A DNA stretch of 64,000 nucleotides from DASRDR01 sp044867785 (GTDB lineage Bacteria; Methylomirabilota; Methylomirabilia; Rokubacteriales; DASRDR01). A model generated the notes under the pieces. That model made no database searches, was not told the origin of the DNA, and was given only the letters and a program-made list of their open reading frames with translations. The DNA lies in the NCBI GenBank assembly GCA_044867785.1, contig JBIOVM010000170.1, forward strand, positions 38,120 to 102,119, written 5' to 3'. The position numbers and the translations under genes are program-made. Shown here one piece after another: positions 36,000-45,300 of this stretch (positions are counted from its first letter, which is position 1; the number at the start of each line of letters is the position of its first letter).

Positions 36000-36154
36000 C
36001 TACGCCTTGCCCACCGCCTTGAAGAAGGTGTAGCAGAACGTCCCGCCGGCCTCGGCGGTCCGGTAGAGACCCGCGATGCCTTGCTGCCAGGCCATCGCGT
36101 CGATGAGGCCGGCGGCCAGGGCGCGCTCGCGGACACCCTCCACCATGGCGGTGA
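36000..36154 (-). pseudogene. Methyltransferase 3' fragment
   Basis: The terminal 48 codons and stop of a copy of the methyltransferase at 39796-40611 (MVEGVRERALAAGL, then WQQGIAGLYRTAEAGG, then TFCYTFFKAVGKA). Upstream of the Met codon at 36146 the frame continues into unrelated island sequence, so the rest of the gene is missing. Confidence 0.9.
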
Positions 36155-36294
36155 GCGAGACGCTCGGCGAGGTGACCGCCAACCTGCGAGAAGCCGTCGC
36201 CCTGCATCTCGAGGGCGAGGACTTGGCCACTCTGGGGTTCGCCGCCGAACCCACGATCATCGTGACGCTGGAGCTAGCGCCGGCACATGCCTGA
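36145..36294 (+). pseudogene. HicB-like antitoxin fragment
   Basis: About 49 codons match the C-terminal half of HicB family antitoxins: SETLGEVTANLREAVALHLE, then GEDLATLGFAAEPTIIVTLE, then LAPAHA. The N-terminal half is missing: the sequence runs directly into the duplicated methyltransferase end at 36154. The stop at 36292-36294 overlaps the following hicA start, the usual hicBA arrangement. Confidence 0.7.
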
Positions 36295-36605
36295 ACTCCG
36301 GCGCCTATCGGGCGCGGAGCTCGTCCAGATTCTTAGCCGCCTTGGGGTTCACCGTGCACTCCCAGCGAGGCAGCCACATCAAGCTCCGACGGACCGTCGC
36401 CGATGGGACGATTGAGACGCTAACGATCCCCGCACATCGCCACGTCACGTTGGGAACGCTCCGTGAGATCTTCACCCAGGCGGTTCGCTTCCGAGTACGC
36501 CTGACGGTGACGGACCAGTGCCACCAGGAGTGCCACCGATTCGATGGTTCGAGCAACCGGTCGACGCGGTTGCGAGTCACAAGGACGGTTTGCGACCCCG
36601 CGTAG
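36287..36605 (+). pseudogene. hicA-like toxin gene with a +1 frameshift
   Basis: The ATG at 36287 overlaps the hicB stop. The first frame reads MPELRRLSGAELVQILSRLG, the normal HicA start; the continuation FTVHSQRGSHIKLRRT with TIPAHRHVTLGTLREIFTQA is in the next frame. One extra G in the run 36344-36347 accounts for the shift. The key toxin His of GSH-x-x-L is present, so the ancestor was functional. The C-terminus after the shift is not HicA-like. HicA is an mRNA interferase. A homopolymer sequence error cannot be excluded. Confidence 0.7.
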
Positions 36606-36677
36606 GTCGTCCACCCGTCCACCGGCTCGCCGTTGTCCGAACGAGCCGCTCATTGCACGGTGGCAGAGGCGGCGGGA

Positions 36678-38621
36678 TCAGCGCCAGCGGATGGTCACGA
36701 CGCCGACCGGATCACGAAATCCCTTCAGCCGCACGAGCCGAGGCTCCGACGCTTTCACCACCCCCCCCGCCCCCGCGACCGTGTCTGAGCTGGCCAGGAT
36801 TTCTCCTGCGCCCGCCTGGGACGCGATGCGCGCGGCCTGATGGACGCCCCGCCCCCGAAAGCTGCGCCCTCCACGCGCCGCCTTGGTGGCATGCAGCCCT
36901 ATCCGTAGATGAGGGGCGAAGCCGTGCCTTTGGCGATGGTCGGTGAACGCCCGTTGGATCGCCACGGCGCAGGCAAGCGCCTCGGCGGGGTGCTCGAATG
37001 CGACAAAGAATCCGTCGCCCGCATGGTCAATCTCTTCGCCGCGGTGAGCCGTGAAGAGCGACCGAAGGGCATTGTCGTGCCACCGAAGCAGGTCCGCCCA
37101 CGCCTCGTCGCCGATGGCTTCCACAAGATCCGACGATCGAACGATGTCCGTGAACATGAGGGTCCGCTGGAGTCGCACCTCGATGCTTCCAGGACCGCGA
37201 GAGCCTTCGAGGAGCTGGGTCGCGCGACGGAGGTCGATAGTTGCGCCCAGACGCTCGAAGGTGGTCTTGGCCGCTCCGAGCTCGAGCAGTGCAGCATCTT
37301 CATCGCCTCCCGCCCGGTAAGCCGCGCCCAAGAGCATGCGGACGCGCCCTGCCTCGTAGGGCGCCTCGACTGCAGTCCACAGTTGGCACGCGCGGCGCAG
37401 ACTGCGACGTGACTCAGGATTACCCTCGAGCAACTCGACGTAGCCTCGCGCGCCGGCCGCGGCCGCTTGAAGCGTCGCCGTTTCATAGGCCTGGGCGATG
37501 GCCTTGAGCTCATCAGCGGCGGCGTGGGCCGCAGGAAGATCGCCGGCCGCAAGGGCCACCTCCACGAAGGCAGGCAGCAGCCGCGCTCGTTCGAGGCGGT
37601 CGTCCGGTCGTTCTTCGAGCGCGGTCCTAATGGACGCGAGCGCAGCATCAGGTTTGCCCTGCGCCACACGCAGGAGAGCCAGACCTGGCTGTGGGTCGCG
37701 TCCGAGTTCGTGCGCCTGTCGGAAGGCTTCCTCCGCTCCCGCAATGTCCCCCAATCTGAGCCGCACTTCCCCTATCTCATGCAGTGCCGCCGCCGCGTAC
37801 CCTACGTGGAAACTCCGGAGCTCCTCCAGGGCCTGGCGCGCTTCCCGCTCGGCCTCGTTCCATGCCCCCAGAAACCGCATGATCGTGGCCCGATATACAC
37901 GACAGATTCCCGGAAAGCCAGAGACGGCCTGCCGCTCGCACCAGCGTCTGGCCGCGTCGCTCCAGTCGACCGCGCGGCGAAAATCTGCCAGCGCTTCGCA
38001 GATCGAGATCACATTGCAGTACACGATGCCCGTGGTCATGGGATTCAGCTCGCCGGCCATGGCGGGCACCGTCGCCTCGTCGAGGAGGGCCATGCCCTCG
38101 TTCACCTGGCCCTTGGCAGCTAGGATGCGACCCTTGTCGTGGAGACCGAGCGCGGTTAGGTCGCGGTCGCCGAAGCGGGCGCCGATGTCCAGGACACGCT
38201 CCGCCTGGACGAGCGCCGTGTCGGAGTCATGAGCACCCTCGAAGGCAATCACGCACCGGACGCGCGCCAGATAGCCGTGCTCTACGGACTCGGACATGCC
38301 GTCGAGCAACTGATCCGCTCGTTTGAACCAAGCCATCCCGAGCGTGGAGTTGCTCCTTTGGAAAGAGTCGCGGGTGAGTTCAAGGGCAATCAGCGCGGCC
38401 TGCCCCCGTTGATTTGCTTGGAGATACCCGGCGTAAGCGCGCTCGCGCGCCACGATCGCATCGTCCACACGGCTGAGCCACCAAGCAGCCTCACCAAGAG
38501 CTGCGAGGTCGTCGGGCTCAGAGGCCTGTGCCGCTGTCAGATTGTCGAAGGCCTCACGCCAGGCGTGACGGGCGAGCGCTGCATGCCCCGCTGCCCGAAG
38601 GTCATCGCTCGACTGGGTCAT
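36678..38621 (-). CDS. TPR-repeat class III nucleotide cyclase
   Basis: A 647-residue protein: residues 1 to about 480 are helical TPR-like repeats (HAWREAFDNLTAAQASEPDD, then GAWNEAEREARQALEELRSF, then AGDLPAAHAAADELKAIAQA), followed by a class III cyclase domain of about 160 residues at the C-terminus. Both metal aspartates are present (MFTDIVRSSD and HAGDGFFVAFEHP), with GLHATKAARGG and GVHQAARIASQAGAGEIL at the expected places, so it could make cAMP or cGMP. The ATG at 38621 is preferred to a TTG at 38639. Codon and base composition look less GC-biased than the host genes, in line with acquisition with the island. Confidence 0.85.
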   Translation of the reverse strand: MTQSSDDLRAAGHAALARHAWREAFDNLTAAQASEPDDLAALGEAAWWLSRVDDAIVARERAYAGYLQANQRGQAALIALELTRDSFQRSNSTLGMAWFKRADQLLDGMSESVEHGYLARVRCVIAFEGAHDSDTALVQAERVLDIGARFGDRDLTALGLHDKGRILAAKGQVNEGMALLDEATVPAMAGELNPMTTGIVYCNVISICEALADFRRAVDWSDAARRWCERQAVSGFPGICRVYRATIMRFLGAWNEAEREARQALEELRSFHVGYAAAALHEIGEVRLRLGDIAGAEEAFRQAHELGRDPQPGLALLRVAQGKPDAALASIRTALEERPDDRLERARLLPAFVEVALAAGDLPAAHAAADELKAIAQAYETATLQAAAAGARGYVELLEGNPESRRSLRRACQLWTAVEAPYEAGRVRMLLGAAYRAGGDEDAALLELGAAKTTFERLGATIDLRRATQLLEGSRGPGSIEVRLQRTLMFTDIVRSSDLVEAIGDEAWADLLRWHDNALRSLFTAHRGEEIDHAGDGFFVAFEHPAEALACAVAIQRAFTDHRQRHGFAPHLRIGLHATKAARGGRSFRGRGVHQAARIASQAGAGEILASSDTVAGAGGVVKASEPRLVRLKGFRDPVGVVTIRWR

Positions 38622-38977
38622 GAAGACGTCACTGCTCAACCGTGCCAGCTACGGTAGCGGCCCCTCTCCTCGCCCAACACGTTCCCCGGCATCACAACCG
38701 GCGATTACGTATTGGGCAGGTCGTCACCCGTGCCTATCGTAGCCGGACGCTCGAGCCCGCGAAAGAGGCACGCGTTGCTAACGGCGGGGGGAGCATAGTC
38801 GACCTAACGCCCCCCAAGGAGCGGGAGGGAGCGGGAGGGTAGGTCTGCGCCGCCAGCGCCACACGTACGTCGCCTCCGCCGACATGGTGATCGACCGAGA
38901 CATCCCGCCGGACGGCGCGGGAGGACGTCGCCATCTGGACGGCCTGAATTGGCAGCGCTCTCCCGGAAGGAGAGCAC
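38622..38977. other. Gene-free stretch in the island
   Basis: These 356 bases hold no credible reading frame. The only notable pieces are paired runs of G and C around 38785-38818 and an acctaac heptamer at 38802 that resembles half of an integron recombination site; no complete partner arrangement was found. An AAGGAG ribosome site for the cupin fragment is at its right end. Confidence 0.5.
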
Positions 38978-39295
38978 GTGCCCCCGCCGAAGGGCTCCAT
39001 TACAGCGCCGGTGCTGAAGGGGATCCAGACGGCGAGCAACATGAGGATCGCGTATCCAAGGGACGGGCAGGCCGAGGTTGTATCGGTAACCGGCGTGCTC
39101 GAGCCGGGCGGCCAGACCTCCCGGCATCAGCACCCTGTGCCGGTGTTCGTGTACGTCCTGGAGGGCACGTTCACCCGCCTGGCCGCGCGAGGCTTTGGAC
39201 GAGCCCTGTCCGACAGGATCGGCAGCGTCGACCATCACGATTGGGATGTCGCGGCCGCTTGCTTGACTGCTCGAATCGCAGGTGACCCTGAATGA
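38978..39295 (+). pseudogene. Truncated cupin-domain protein gene
   Basis: A GTG at 38978 with AAGGAG upstream opens a frame whose first 70 codons encode the first half of a single-domain cupin: MRIAYPRDGQAEVVSVTGVL, then EPGGQTSRHQHPVPVFVYVL, then EGTFT, including the metal-binding H-x-H. The second cupin motif and the remaining strands are missing; the frame continues as 35 unrelated residues. The gene was probably cut by a rearrangement within the island. Confidence 0.65.
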
Positions 39296-39429
39296 AGGCG
39301 CTGCCGTGTGGCGCCCAGAGCAGGCTCCAGTGAAGCTGCAGAAACCACCGCGACTGAAATTCCCACGCTTGCAGATGCGCGAGCTCAAGGAAGTCCTCAG
39401 GGGCATGGCCCTGTTGGGCGTTCGTGCGA

Positions 39430-39703
39430 TCACAAGGACAGCTCCATGTAGTAGGACACTCGCTCACCGCCTCCGGGTAGCTCGACCCAGCCGGCCCCGC
39501 GACGGAGGTCGGCCGCGTGTCGGGCCCGCACTTGGTCGATGTGCCGCGAGAGCAAGTTCTGACCGCAGCCGGTAGCATCGTGACTCGATCTTTGCGGCCC
39601 TTGCCGTCGCGAATCACGATCTGGTTTGCGGCGAAGTCAACGTCCTTCACACGGAGCCTGCCGCACTCCAGCAGGCGGAGACCTGCGCCATGGAGCGTCA
39701 CCG
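39430..39703 (-). pseudogene. Integron/XerC-type tyrosine recombinase fragment, frameshifted
   Basis: Leftward sequence encodes LHGAGLRLLECGRLRVKDVD, then FAANQIVIRDGKGRKDRVTM, then LPAAV, the catalytic-domain block with the first active Arg (GLRLLE) and the Lys-bearing beta turn. After a one-base deletion near 39550 a second frame continues QNLLSRHIDQVRARHAADLR, then RGAGWVELPGG, matching integron integrases in that region, and stops at 39430. The N-terminal domain and the downstream His-x-x-Arg and Tyr boxes are absent. The left end abuts the duplicated hom fragment at 39701. Confidence 0.75.
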
Positions 39704-39786
39704 CGCTCGAGGAGATCGACCGCCTGGCGGTCGTGGCGCGCCCCACCGTGCGCTTGCGCGTGGAGGCTCGGGACGGCGCGCCCTGA
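39701..39786 (+). pseudogene. hom 3' fragment
   Basis: It encodes ALEEIDRLAVVARPTVRLRV and EARDGAP followed by a stop, the same as the intact HomDH C-terminus except for a few substitutions. It begins abruptly at the integrase fragment junction, so it cannot be expressed as an enzyme. Confidence 0.9.
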
Positions 39787-39950
39787 GGGCCGCGCCTACG
39801 CCTTGCCCACCGCCTTGAAGAAGGTGTAGCAGAACGTCCCGCCGGCTTCGGCGGTCCGGTAGAGATCCGCGATCCCCTGCTGCCAGGCGGTCTCATCGAC
39901 GAGACCCGCCGCGAGGGCCCGCTCGCGGACCCCCTCGACCATGGCGGTGA
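39701..39950. repeat. Right copy of the 250-bp direct repeat
   Basis: Colinear with 35905-36154. In this copy the methyltransferase is intact and hom is truncated to 86 bases. The differences are scattered substitutions, many of them synonymous in hom and the methyltransferase, so the duplication is not recent. Confidence 0.93.
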
Positions 39951-40611
39951 AGGTCTGCCTCGTGAACCCCTCCACCAGCTCGGGCCGGCTGGCGTCCACG
40001 TAGACCATCCGCGGCGAGACCTCGATCTCGCCGAAGCCAGCGGCCGTCAGGAGGGGAAAGAGCGCCCGCCCGATCAGCGAGTTGCCGCCCGCCCGCGCCT
40101 GGAGGTCGACCAGGCACTGGATGGCCCGGCGCGCATGCGGGCTGTCGGGATGGAAGTACGCGGACCCGTGATCGCCCTCGATGACGGTGACGGTGCCGCC
40201 CGGCTTCAGCACTCGCCGGAGGGCGACGAGCGCGTCCGTCGGGGCCGGCAGGTGCTCCAGCACGAAGCATACGAACACGTGGTCGAACGTCGCCGGCGCG
40301 AACGGGAGCGCGTAGAGGTCCGCCTGCATGAAGCGGACACTGCCGGGCCCGGCCCGCCGCACGCGGTCCCGCGCGGCGCGGAGCGATCCCGCCGAGATGT
40401 CCATCGCCACGATCGCGGCCTCCGGGCTCCGTCGCGCCAGCGTTTCCGTCTGGGCGCCGATGCCGCAGCCCGCTTCCAGGACCCGGCATCCCGGTGGATA
40501 GCGCGTGTCCCGGTGGAGCAGCGCGGCGAGAGTCCTGGCCTGGTCCCCGAGGCGCATCGCCTCGCGCGCGGTGTATCCGTGGACGTAGTCCGGGGCGGCC
40601 GACGCGTCCAC
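39796..40611 (-). CDS. SAM-dependent class I methyltransferase
   Basis: A 271-residue methyltransferase. Motif I is VLEAGCGIGAQTETLA near residue 44, then IVAMDISAGSL, FMQADLYALPF, FDHVFVCFVLEHLP and the post-motif RVLKPGGTVTVIEGDHGS. The C-terminal third is less conserved and includes the segment duplicated at 36000-36154. The pattern fits the Methyltransf_11/25 families; the substrate is not known. It converges on the hom fragment and is separated from lysC by a short conserved gene. Confidence 0.9.
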   Translation of the reverse strand: MDASAAPDYVHGYTAREAMRLGDQARTLAALLHRDTRYPPGCRVLEAGCGIGAQTETLARRSPEAAIVAMDISAGSLRAARDRVRRAGPGSVRFMQADLYALPFAPATFDHVFVCFVLEHLPAPTDALVALRRVLKPGGTVTVIEGDHGSAYFHPDSPHARRAIQCLVDLQARAGGNSLIGRALFPLLTAAGFGEIEVSPRMVYVDASRPELVEGFTRQTFTAMVEGVRERALAAGLVDETAWQQGIADLYRTAEAGGTFCYTFFKAVGKA

Positions 40612-40671
40612 GCGCGCTAGCCCGTCGCCCCGCGGGCGGCTCCGGCCGCCGGCGCCGGCCGAGCGGCCACG

Positions 40672-40938
40672 TCAGCCGGCTTCACCGTCCGCGACGGGCG
40701 CATGAGGAAGCTCGCGCTCGAGCGATTCCCGGTATCGCACGCATCCGCGCAGGAACTGGGGCCACGGCGGGACGGCCACCTCCGGCGCGAGCCGCTCCGG
40801 GAGGAGGCTCCAGAGGTCGGGATGGTGCCAGCAGAGATCGTGTCCGGTGCTGTCCCGGTGAGCCCGGATCCCGGCCCGCAAGCGCTGCACCTCGGCCACG
40901 AGCTGCTCGCGGTTCATCGCCCCGAGATCGTCGTCCAT
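40672..40938 (-). CDS. Small conserved protein of unknown function
   Basis: An 88-residue protein: MDDDLGAMNREQLVAEVQRL, then RAGIRAHRDSTGHDLCWHHP, then DLWSLLPERL, ending WPQFLRGCVRYRESLERELP. An N-terminal helix (about 8-26) precedes a His/Cys-rich segment (HRD, GHDLCWHH) that could bind a metal, and a Trp/Arg-rich C-terminus. I have the impression of similar short proteins in other soil bacteria but cannot assign a function. Confidence 0.65.
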   Translation of the reverse strand: MDDDLGAMNREQLVAEVQRLRAGIRAHRDSTGHDLCWHHPDLWSLLPERLAPEVAVPPWPQFLRGCVRYRESLERELPHAPVADGEAG

Positions 40939-41028
40939 GAGAGGCCTCCGGCGCTCGGAAGTGGAGACGCACTCACCCTACGGGACGTTCCCCGAGCCCG
41001 CAAGCGCCGCGGTTCCTCGCCGGCGCGC

Positions 41029-41058
41029 TTGAACCTCGCTGACGCCCTGCGGTAGCAT
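41029..41058 (+). promoter_or_regulatory. Probable sigma-70 promoter for lysC
   Basis: TTGAAC (41029-41034), an 18-base spacer and TAGCAT (41053-41058). The predicted start near 41065 leaves only about 14 bases before the ATG of lysC at 41079. Confidence 0.55.
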
Positions 41059-41078
41059 GGCCGACGCATGAGCCGCTC

Positions 41079-42296
41079 ATGGGCCTGATCGTCCAGAAGT
41101 ACGGAGGCTCCTCGGTCGCCGACGCCGCGAAGATCCGCGGCGTGGCCCGGCGCGTCACCGAGACGGCGAAGGCCGGGCACGGCGTCGTGGTCGTCGTCTC
41201 CGCCATGGGCAAGACCACCGACGGGCTGATCCGGCTGGCGCAAAAGGTCACGGCCACGCCGCCCGAGCGCGAGATGGACATGCTGCTGGCCACCGGCGAG
41301 CAGGTGTCCATCGCCCTCCTGGCCATGGCGATCGACGCGCTCGGGCACAAGGCGCGCTCCTTCACCGGCGAGCAAGCCGGGATCCGGACCGACGCCGCCC
41401 ACACGCGCGCCCGGATCGTGGGAATCGACAGCGACAAGGTCCGGCATGCGCTCGACGACGGCTACGTCGCCATCGTCGCCGGGTTCCAGGGCGTGACGGA
41501 AGGCGACGACATCACGACGCTCGGCCGCGGCGGCTCCGATCTGACCGCGGTGGCGCTCGCCGCCGCGCTCCAGGCCGACGTATGCGAGATCTACACCGAC
41601 GTGGACGGCGTCTACACCGCCGATCCGAACATCGTCCCCGAGGCGAAGAAGCTCGACCGGATCTCCTACGACGAGATGCTGGAGATGGCGAGCCTCGGGG
41701 CCAAGGTGCTCCAGTCCCGCTCGGTCGAGTTCGCGAAGAAGTACGGCGTGCCGGTGCACGTCCGGTCGACGTTCAAGCGGAGGCCCGGCACGCTCGTGAC
41801 GAGGGAGGACCCGAACATGGAGGCCGTCGTCGTGACCGGCATCGCCCACGACCGCGGGCAGGCGAAGGTCACGATCCGGGGCGTCCCCGACCGGCCGGGG
41901 ATCGCCGCCCAGGTCTTCGGGACCGTCGCCGATCACGGGATCGTGGTGGACATGATCGTCCAGAACGTGAGCCGCGACGGGATGACCGACATCTCGTTCA
42001 CGGTGCCCCGCGGGGACCGCCCGACGGTCGTCGCCACGCTGGAGGACGTCGCCACCAGGATCGGCGCCGAGAGCGTGACAGCCGATGACCGGATCGCGAA
42101 GGTCTCCATCGTCGGGGTCGGCATGCGGAGCCACTCGGGGGTCGCGGCGCGGATGTTCCGGGCGCTGTCCCGGGAGGGGGTCAACATCCACATGATCTCG
42201 ACCTCGGAGATCGCCGTGTCCTGCGTCATCGAGGACAAGTACGTGGAGCTGGCGGTCCGAGCCCTCCACGACACGTTCGAGCTCGCCGCCGCCTAG
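41079..42296 (+). CDS. lysC: Aspartate kinase
   Basis: A 405-residue monofunctional aspartokinase, the first step from aspartate to lysine, threonine and methionine. The N-terminal KYGGSSVADAAKI, VVVVSAMGKTTDGL, LLATGEQVS, FTGEQAGIRTDAAHTRARI, GRGGSDLTAVALAAAL and EIYTDVDGVYTADP blocks are all present. Two ACT domains follow (VTIRGVPDRPGIAAQVFG near 270; VSIVGVGMRSHSGVAARMF near 345 with INMI-type ISTSEI), the usual site of lysine/threonine feedback. Length is typical for the class with two ACT domains. Confidence 0.95.
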   Translation: MGLIVQKYGGSSVADAAKIRGVARRVTETAKAGHGVVVVVSAMGKTTDGLIRLAQKVTATPPEREMDMLLATGEQVSIALLAMAIDALGHKARSFTGEQAGIRTDAAHTRARIVGIDSDKVRHALDDGYVAIVAGFQGVTEGDDITTLGRGGSDLTAVALAAALQADVCEIYTDVDGVYTADPNIVPEAKKLDRISYDEMLEMASLGAKVLQSRSVEFAKKYGVPVHVRSTFKRRPGTLVTREDPNMEAVVVTGIAHDRGQAKVTIRGVPDRPGIAAQVFGTVADHGIVVDMIVQNVSRDGMTDISFTVPRGDRPTVVATLEDVATRIGAESVTADDRIAKVSIVGVGMRSHSGVAARMFRALSREGVNIHMISTSEIAVSCVIEDKYVELAVRALHDTFELAAA

Positions 42297-42314
42297 AGTT
42301 CGGCGGGGCGCCGG

Positions 42315-45300
42315 TCAGGGCTTCGGCGCGGCCGGCGGCCGGGCTCCGCTCGGCACGGCCGGCGGGCCGCTCGCGGCGGGGCCGAGGCTTGCGAGGGCCT
42401 CGCGCGCCCACTGGGCCAGCGCCGCATCGACGCCGGGGCGCCCCGCCAGCTTCCGGAGCACGATGGCCGCGTCGCGCGGCATCTGCCGGGCGACGAAGGC
42501 CTGCGCGGCGCCTTGGAGCCCGCGCGCCGCCCACGGGGAGTCCGGGTAGGCGTACGTCGCGGCGAGATACGCGCCGATCGCGGCCTCGTGCTGGCCGCGC
42601 GCCCGCAGCGCCTCCCCCAGCCAGAACTCCGCCTCGGCGGCCAGCGCGGGATCGTCCGCGCGCCGGGCGCCTTCGAACGCTTGCTGGGCGGCATCCCAGC
42701 GCTTCGCCTCCGCGAGCAGCTGGCCGCGTCTCAGCTCGAGCGTCGGCGTCGCCGCGTCCTTCGGAAATTCCCGCAGGAAGCTCTCGATCGCCGCGACCGC
42801 CCGGTCGCGCTGACCCTGCGCCTCGAGGGCCCGGACGAGCGTGAGGTGCGCCTGCACCGCGCGCGGGTCGCCGGACGGCACCTCACGGAGGAATCCCTCG
42901 GCCGCCCGCTGCGCCTCGGCGCCGTCGCGCGCAGCCAGGGCCGACTCCGCCAGGCCGAACCACGCGTCCGTCCTGATCTCGGGGGTGGTCGAGCGCGTCA
43001 GCAGGTCCCGGTACGCCTCGCGGGCGACGTCCGATCGGGTCTGTGCCTCCGCGGCCGCGGCGAGACGCAGCAGCGCATGCGTCCCGAGGTCGGCCGCGGC
43101 CGGCTCCCGCAGGAGCCGCTGGACCCACGCTTGCCCCTCGGCGAGATCCTTCCGGTCCAGCGCGGCGGCGGCGAGGCCGTACAGCACGGCCGGCGCCGCC
43201 GGGTGCCGGGGATACCGGTCGACGAAGGTCGTCCCCCGCTCGCGGAACGCGTCGCGGTCCCCCTTCTTGACGGCCACGAGCACGAGGCCGTACGACGCCG
43301 CCGTGGCCACCTCGGGCGTCGCGACGCGGGCGCGGCCGAGCAGGTCCTCCGCCTCGGCCAGGCGATTCTGCGCGAGAGCGGCCAGGCCGGCGCCGAGCCA
43401 GCTCGACGGCTCCTGCGGCATCGCGCTGGCGGAGAAGCGGAATTGGCGCTCCGCCTGGTCGTAGCGGCCGAGCTCGTAGTGGGCGATGCCGAGCGTGCGG
43501 CGGGCGAGGGCTTGCATCGCGAGGTCCGTGATGCGCGGCGCCAGCGGCTCCAAGATCTGGATCGCCTCTGCCGGCGCTCCGGTCCGAAGCGCGAGGATGC
43601 CACGATTGACGACGACCGCGTCGGCGCTCTTGAGCTCCGGCGGGACCGTCGTGATGCCGTGGAGCGCGTCCAGGGCCTCCGCCTCGCGGCCCTGGCGGAG
43701 GGCGATGTCGGCCACCGCCAAGAGCGCGAGCGCGCGGGTCTCGAGGTCCGCCCGGGTCGACACCTCCCGCCACTCCCGGATCGCGCTTTCGGAGTCGCCA
43801 TCCCGCAGGATGGCCCAGCCCAGGGCCAGCCGCGTTCGGGGGGCGCCGGGCGAATCCGGAAAGTCCCGCAGCGCCGTCCGCAGCACCGCAACGGCGCGGT
43901 TCGGATCGTTCCCGCGCATGGCGCTCTCGGCGACCAGGAGCAGCGTCCCCTCGCGCAGCTCGGGCAGGGTGCCGGCCCGGAGCAGGCCCTCGCCTTCGCG
44001 CCGCGCGGACGCCGTGTCGTTCTCGCGGAGCGCGATGAGCCCGAGCCGGTACGTCGCCCGCTGGGCCACCGCCTCGTCCCGCCCACGGTCCCGAAGCTCC
44101 CGGAAATGGTCCTTGGCTTCGAGGAGCCGCCCGTCCTGCTCCAGGGACTCGCCGAGACGGTACCGCACGTAGTCCTGGATGGAGGACGCGAGCGGAAGCA
44201 GCAGCACCTCCCGGTAGCGGTCGGTCGCCTGCGCGTTCGCCCCACGCTTCTGCTCCTCCAGCGCGATCAGGAGGAGCGCGGCGGCCGTGAGCGGATCTCG
44301 GGGGGCTTCGGCCTTGAGCTGGCGCGCAGCGCTCGCGGCGCGGGCCGTGTCGCCCAGCGCCAGGTACGCGCGAACCAGGCCCGCACGCAGCTGAGGCCGG
44401 AGCTCGGGCCGGGGGGCGGCGCCCTCGGCCTCGACGAACCGCCGGACGGCCTCGTCGGCGGCGCCGCGCTCGAGCGCGATCCAGCCGGCCTGCACGAGCG
44501 CGTCCCCTCGCAGCGGATGCGTGGCCGGGACCGTGGCGGCGAACCGGTCCAGGAGCGCGAGGCCGCCGGTCAGGTCGCCCGTGCGCGCCAGGGCGACGCC
44601 GCGCCAGAACGGCACCTCGGCGAGCACCGGGCCCGGGGCGCCGCTCTGGACGATCTCGTCCCAGAGGGTGAGCGCCTCCGCCGGGCGGCCCTGGAGGAAT
44701 CGCGAGACACCCAGCAGGTACCGCGCCACGAGCGCCACCGGCTGGGGCGGCGTCTCCCCGAGCGCGCGTTCCAGGTGGGCTTCGGCCTCGGCGGCATCGC
44801 CCTGGCGGAGCGCCAGGAGCCCGAGACCCAGCTCCGCGTGCATGTTGAGCGGCGGCGGGGGAGCCAGTGGGAGCGCGGCCCGGAAGTGCTGCCCGGCCCG
44901 CACCCAGGCGGCCGGGGTGCCCTCCAAGAGCGCCAGCTCGCCGAGCCACACGTGGGCCGTCGAGGCGTGAGCGCCCCGGGGATCGACGGCCAGGCTCTCC
45001 TCGAAGGCTTCGCGCGCCTCGCGATGCTTGCCCGCGGCGACGCGGGACACGCCGCACTCCGCCAGCGCCGCCGCGCGGCGGAACGCGACGAAGGTGCACG
45101 CGAACCCGCCCGGATCGCTGGTCGGCGGCAGAGGCACCGCCGCCGCGGAGATGAAGCGCGGAGCAGGCGCGCGACCGAGCTCGAGGGCCGGCGTCGCGAC
45201 GGGCGGCGCGGGCGGCGGATCGAGCCGCGGCCGCTCGAGCCCGATCGGGCCCGGGGACACCGCGATCACCAGGGACGGGGGCGGAAACTCCACCGGGCGC

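Larger units (their letters stand above)
36155..39700. mobile_element. Foreign-looking insertion island between two repeat copies
   Basis: About 3.5 kb of visibly lower GC than the flanks lies between the direct repeats. It contains hicB and hicA remnants, a complete TPR-cyclase gene, a truncated cupin gene and a broken integron/XerC-type integrase. The genes flanking it (hom on the left, a methyltransferase and lysC on the right) are ordinary for the host. Loss of a single copy of the 250-bp repeat together with the island would restore a simple hom-methyltransferase convergent junction. Confidence 0.75.

Noticed and set aside
38154..38160. gttaggt heptamer as the other attC half-site
   Set aside because: It lies inside the coding sequence of the TPR-cyclase and about 640 bases from the acctaac heptamer, too far for one attC.
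38802..38808. acctaac heptamer as an integron attC half-site
   Set aside because: No matching core (GTTRRRY) at a suitable distance with a foldable spacer; a single heptamer is expected by chance.
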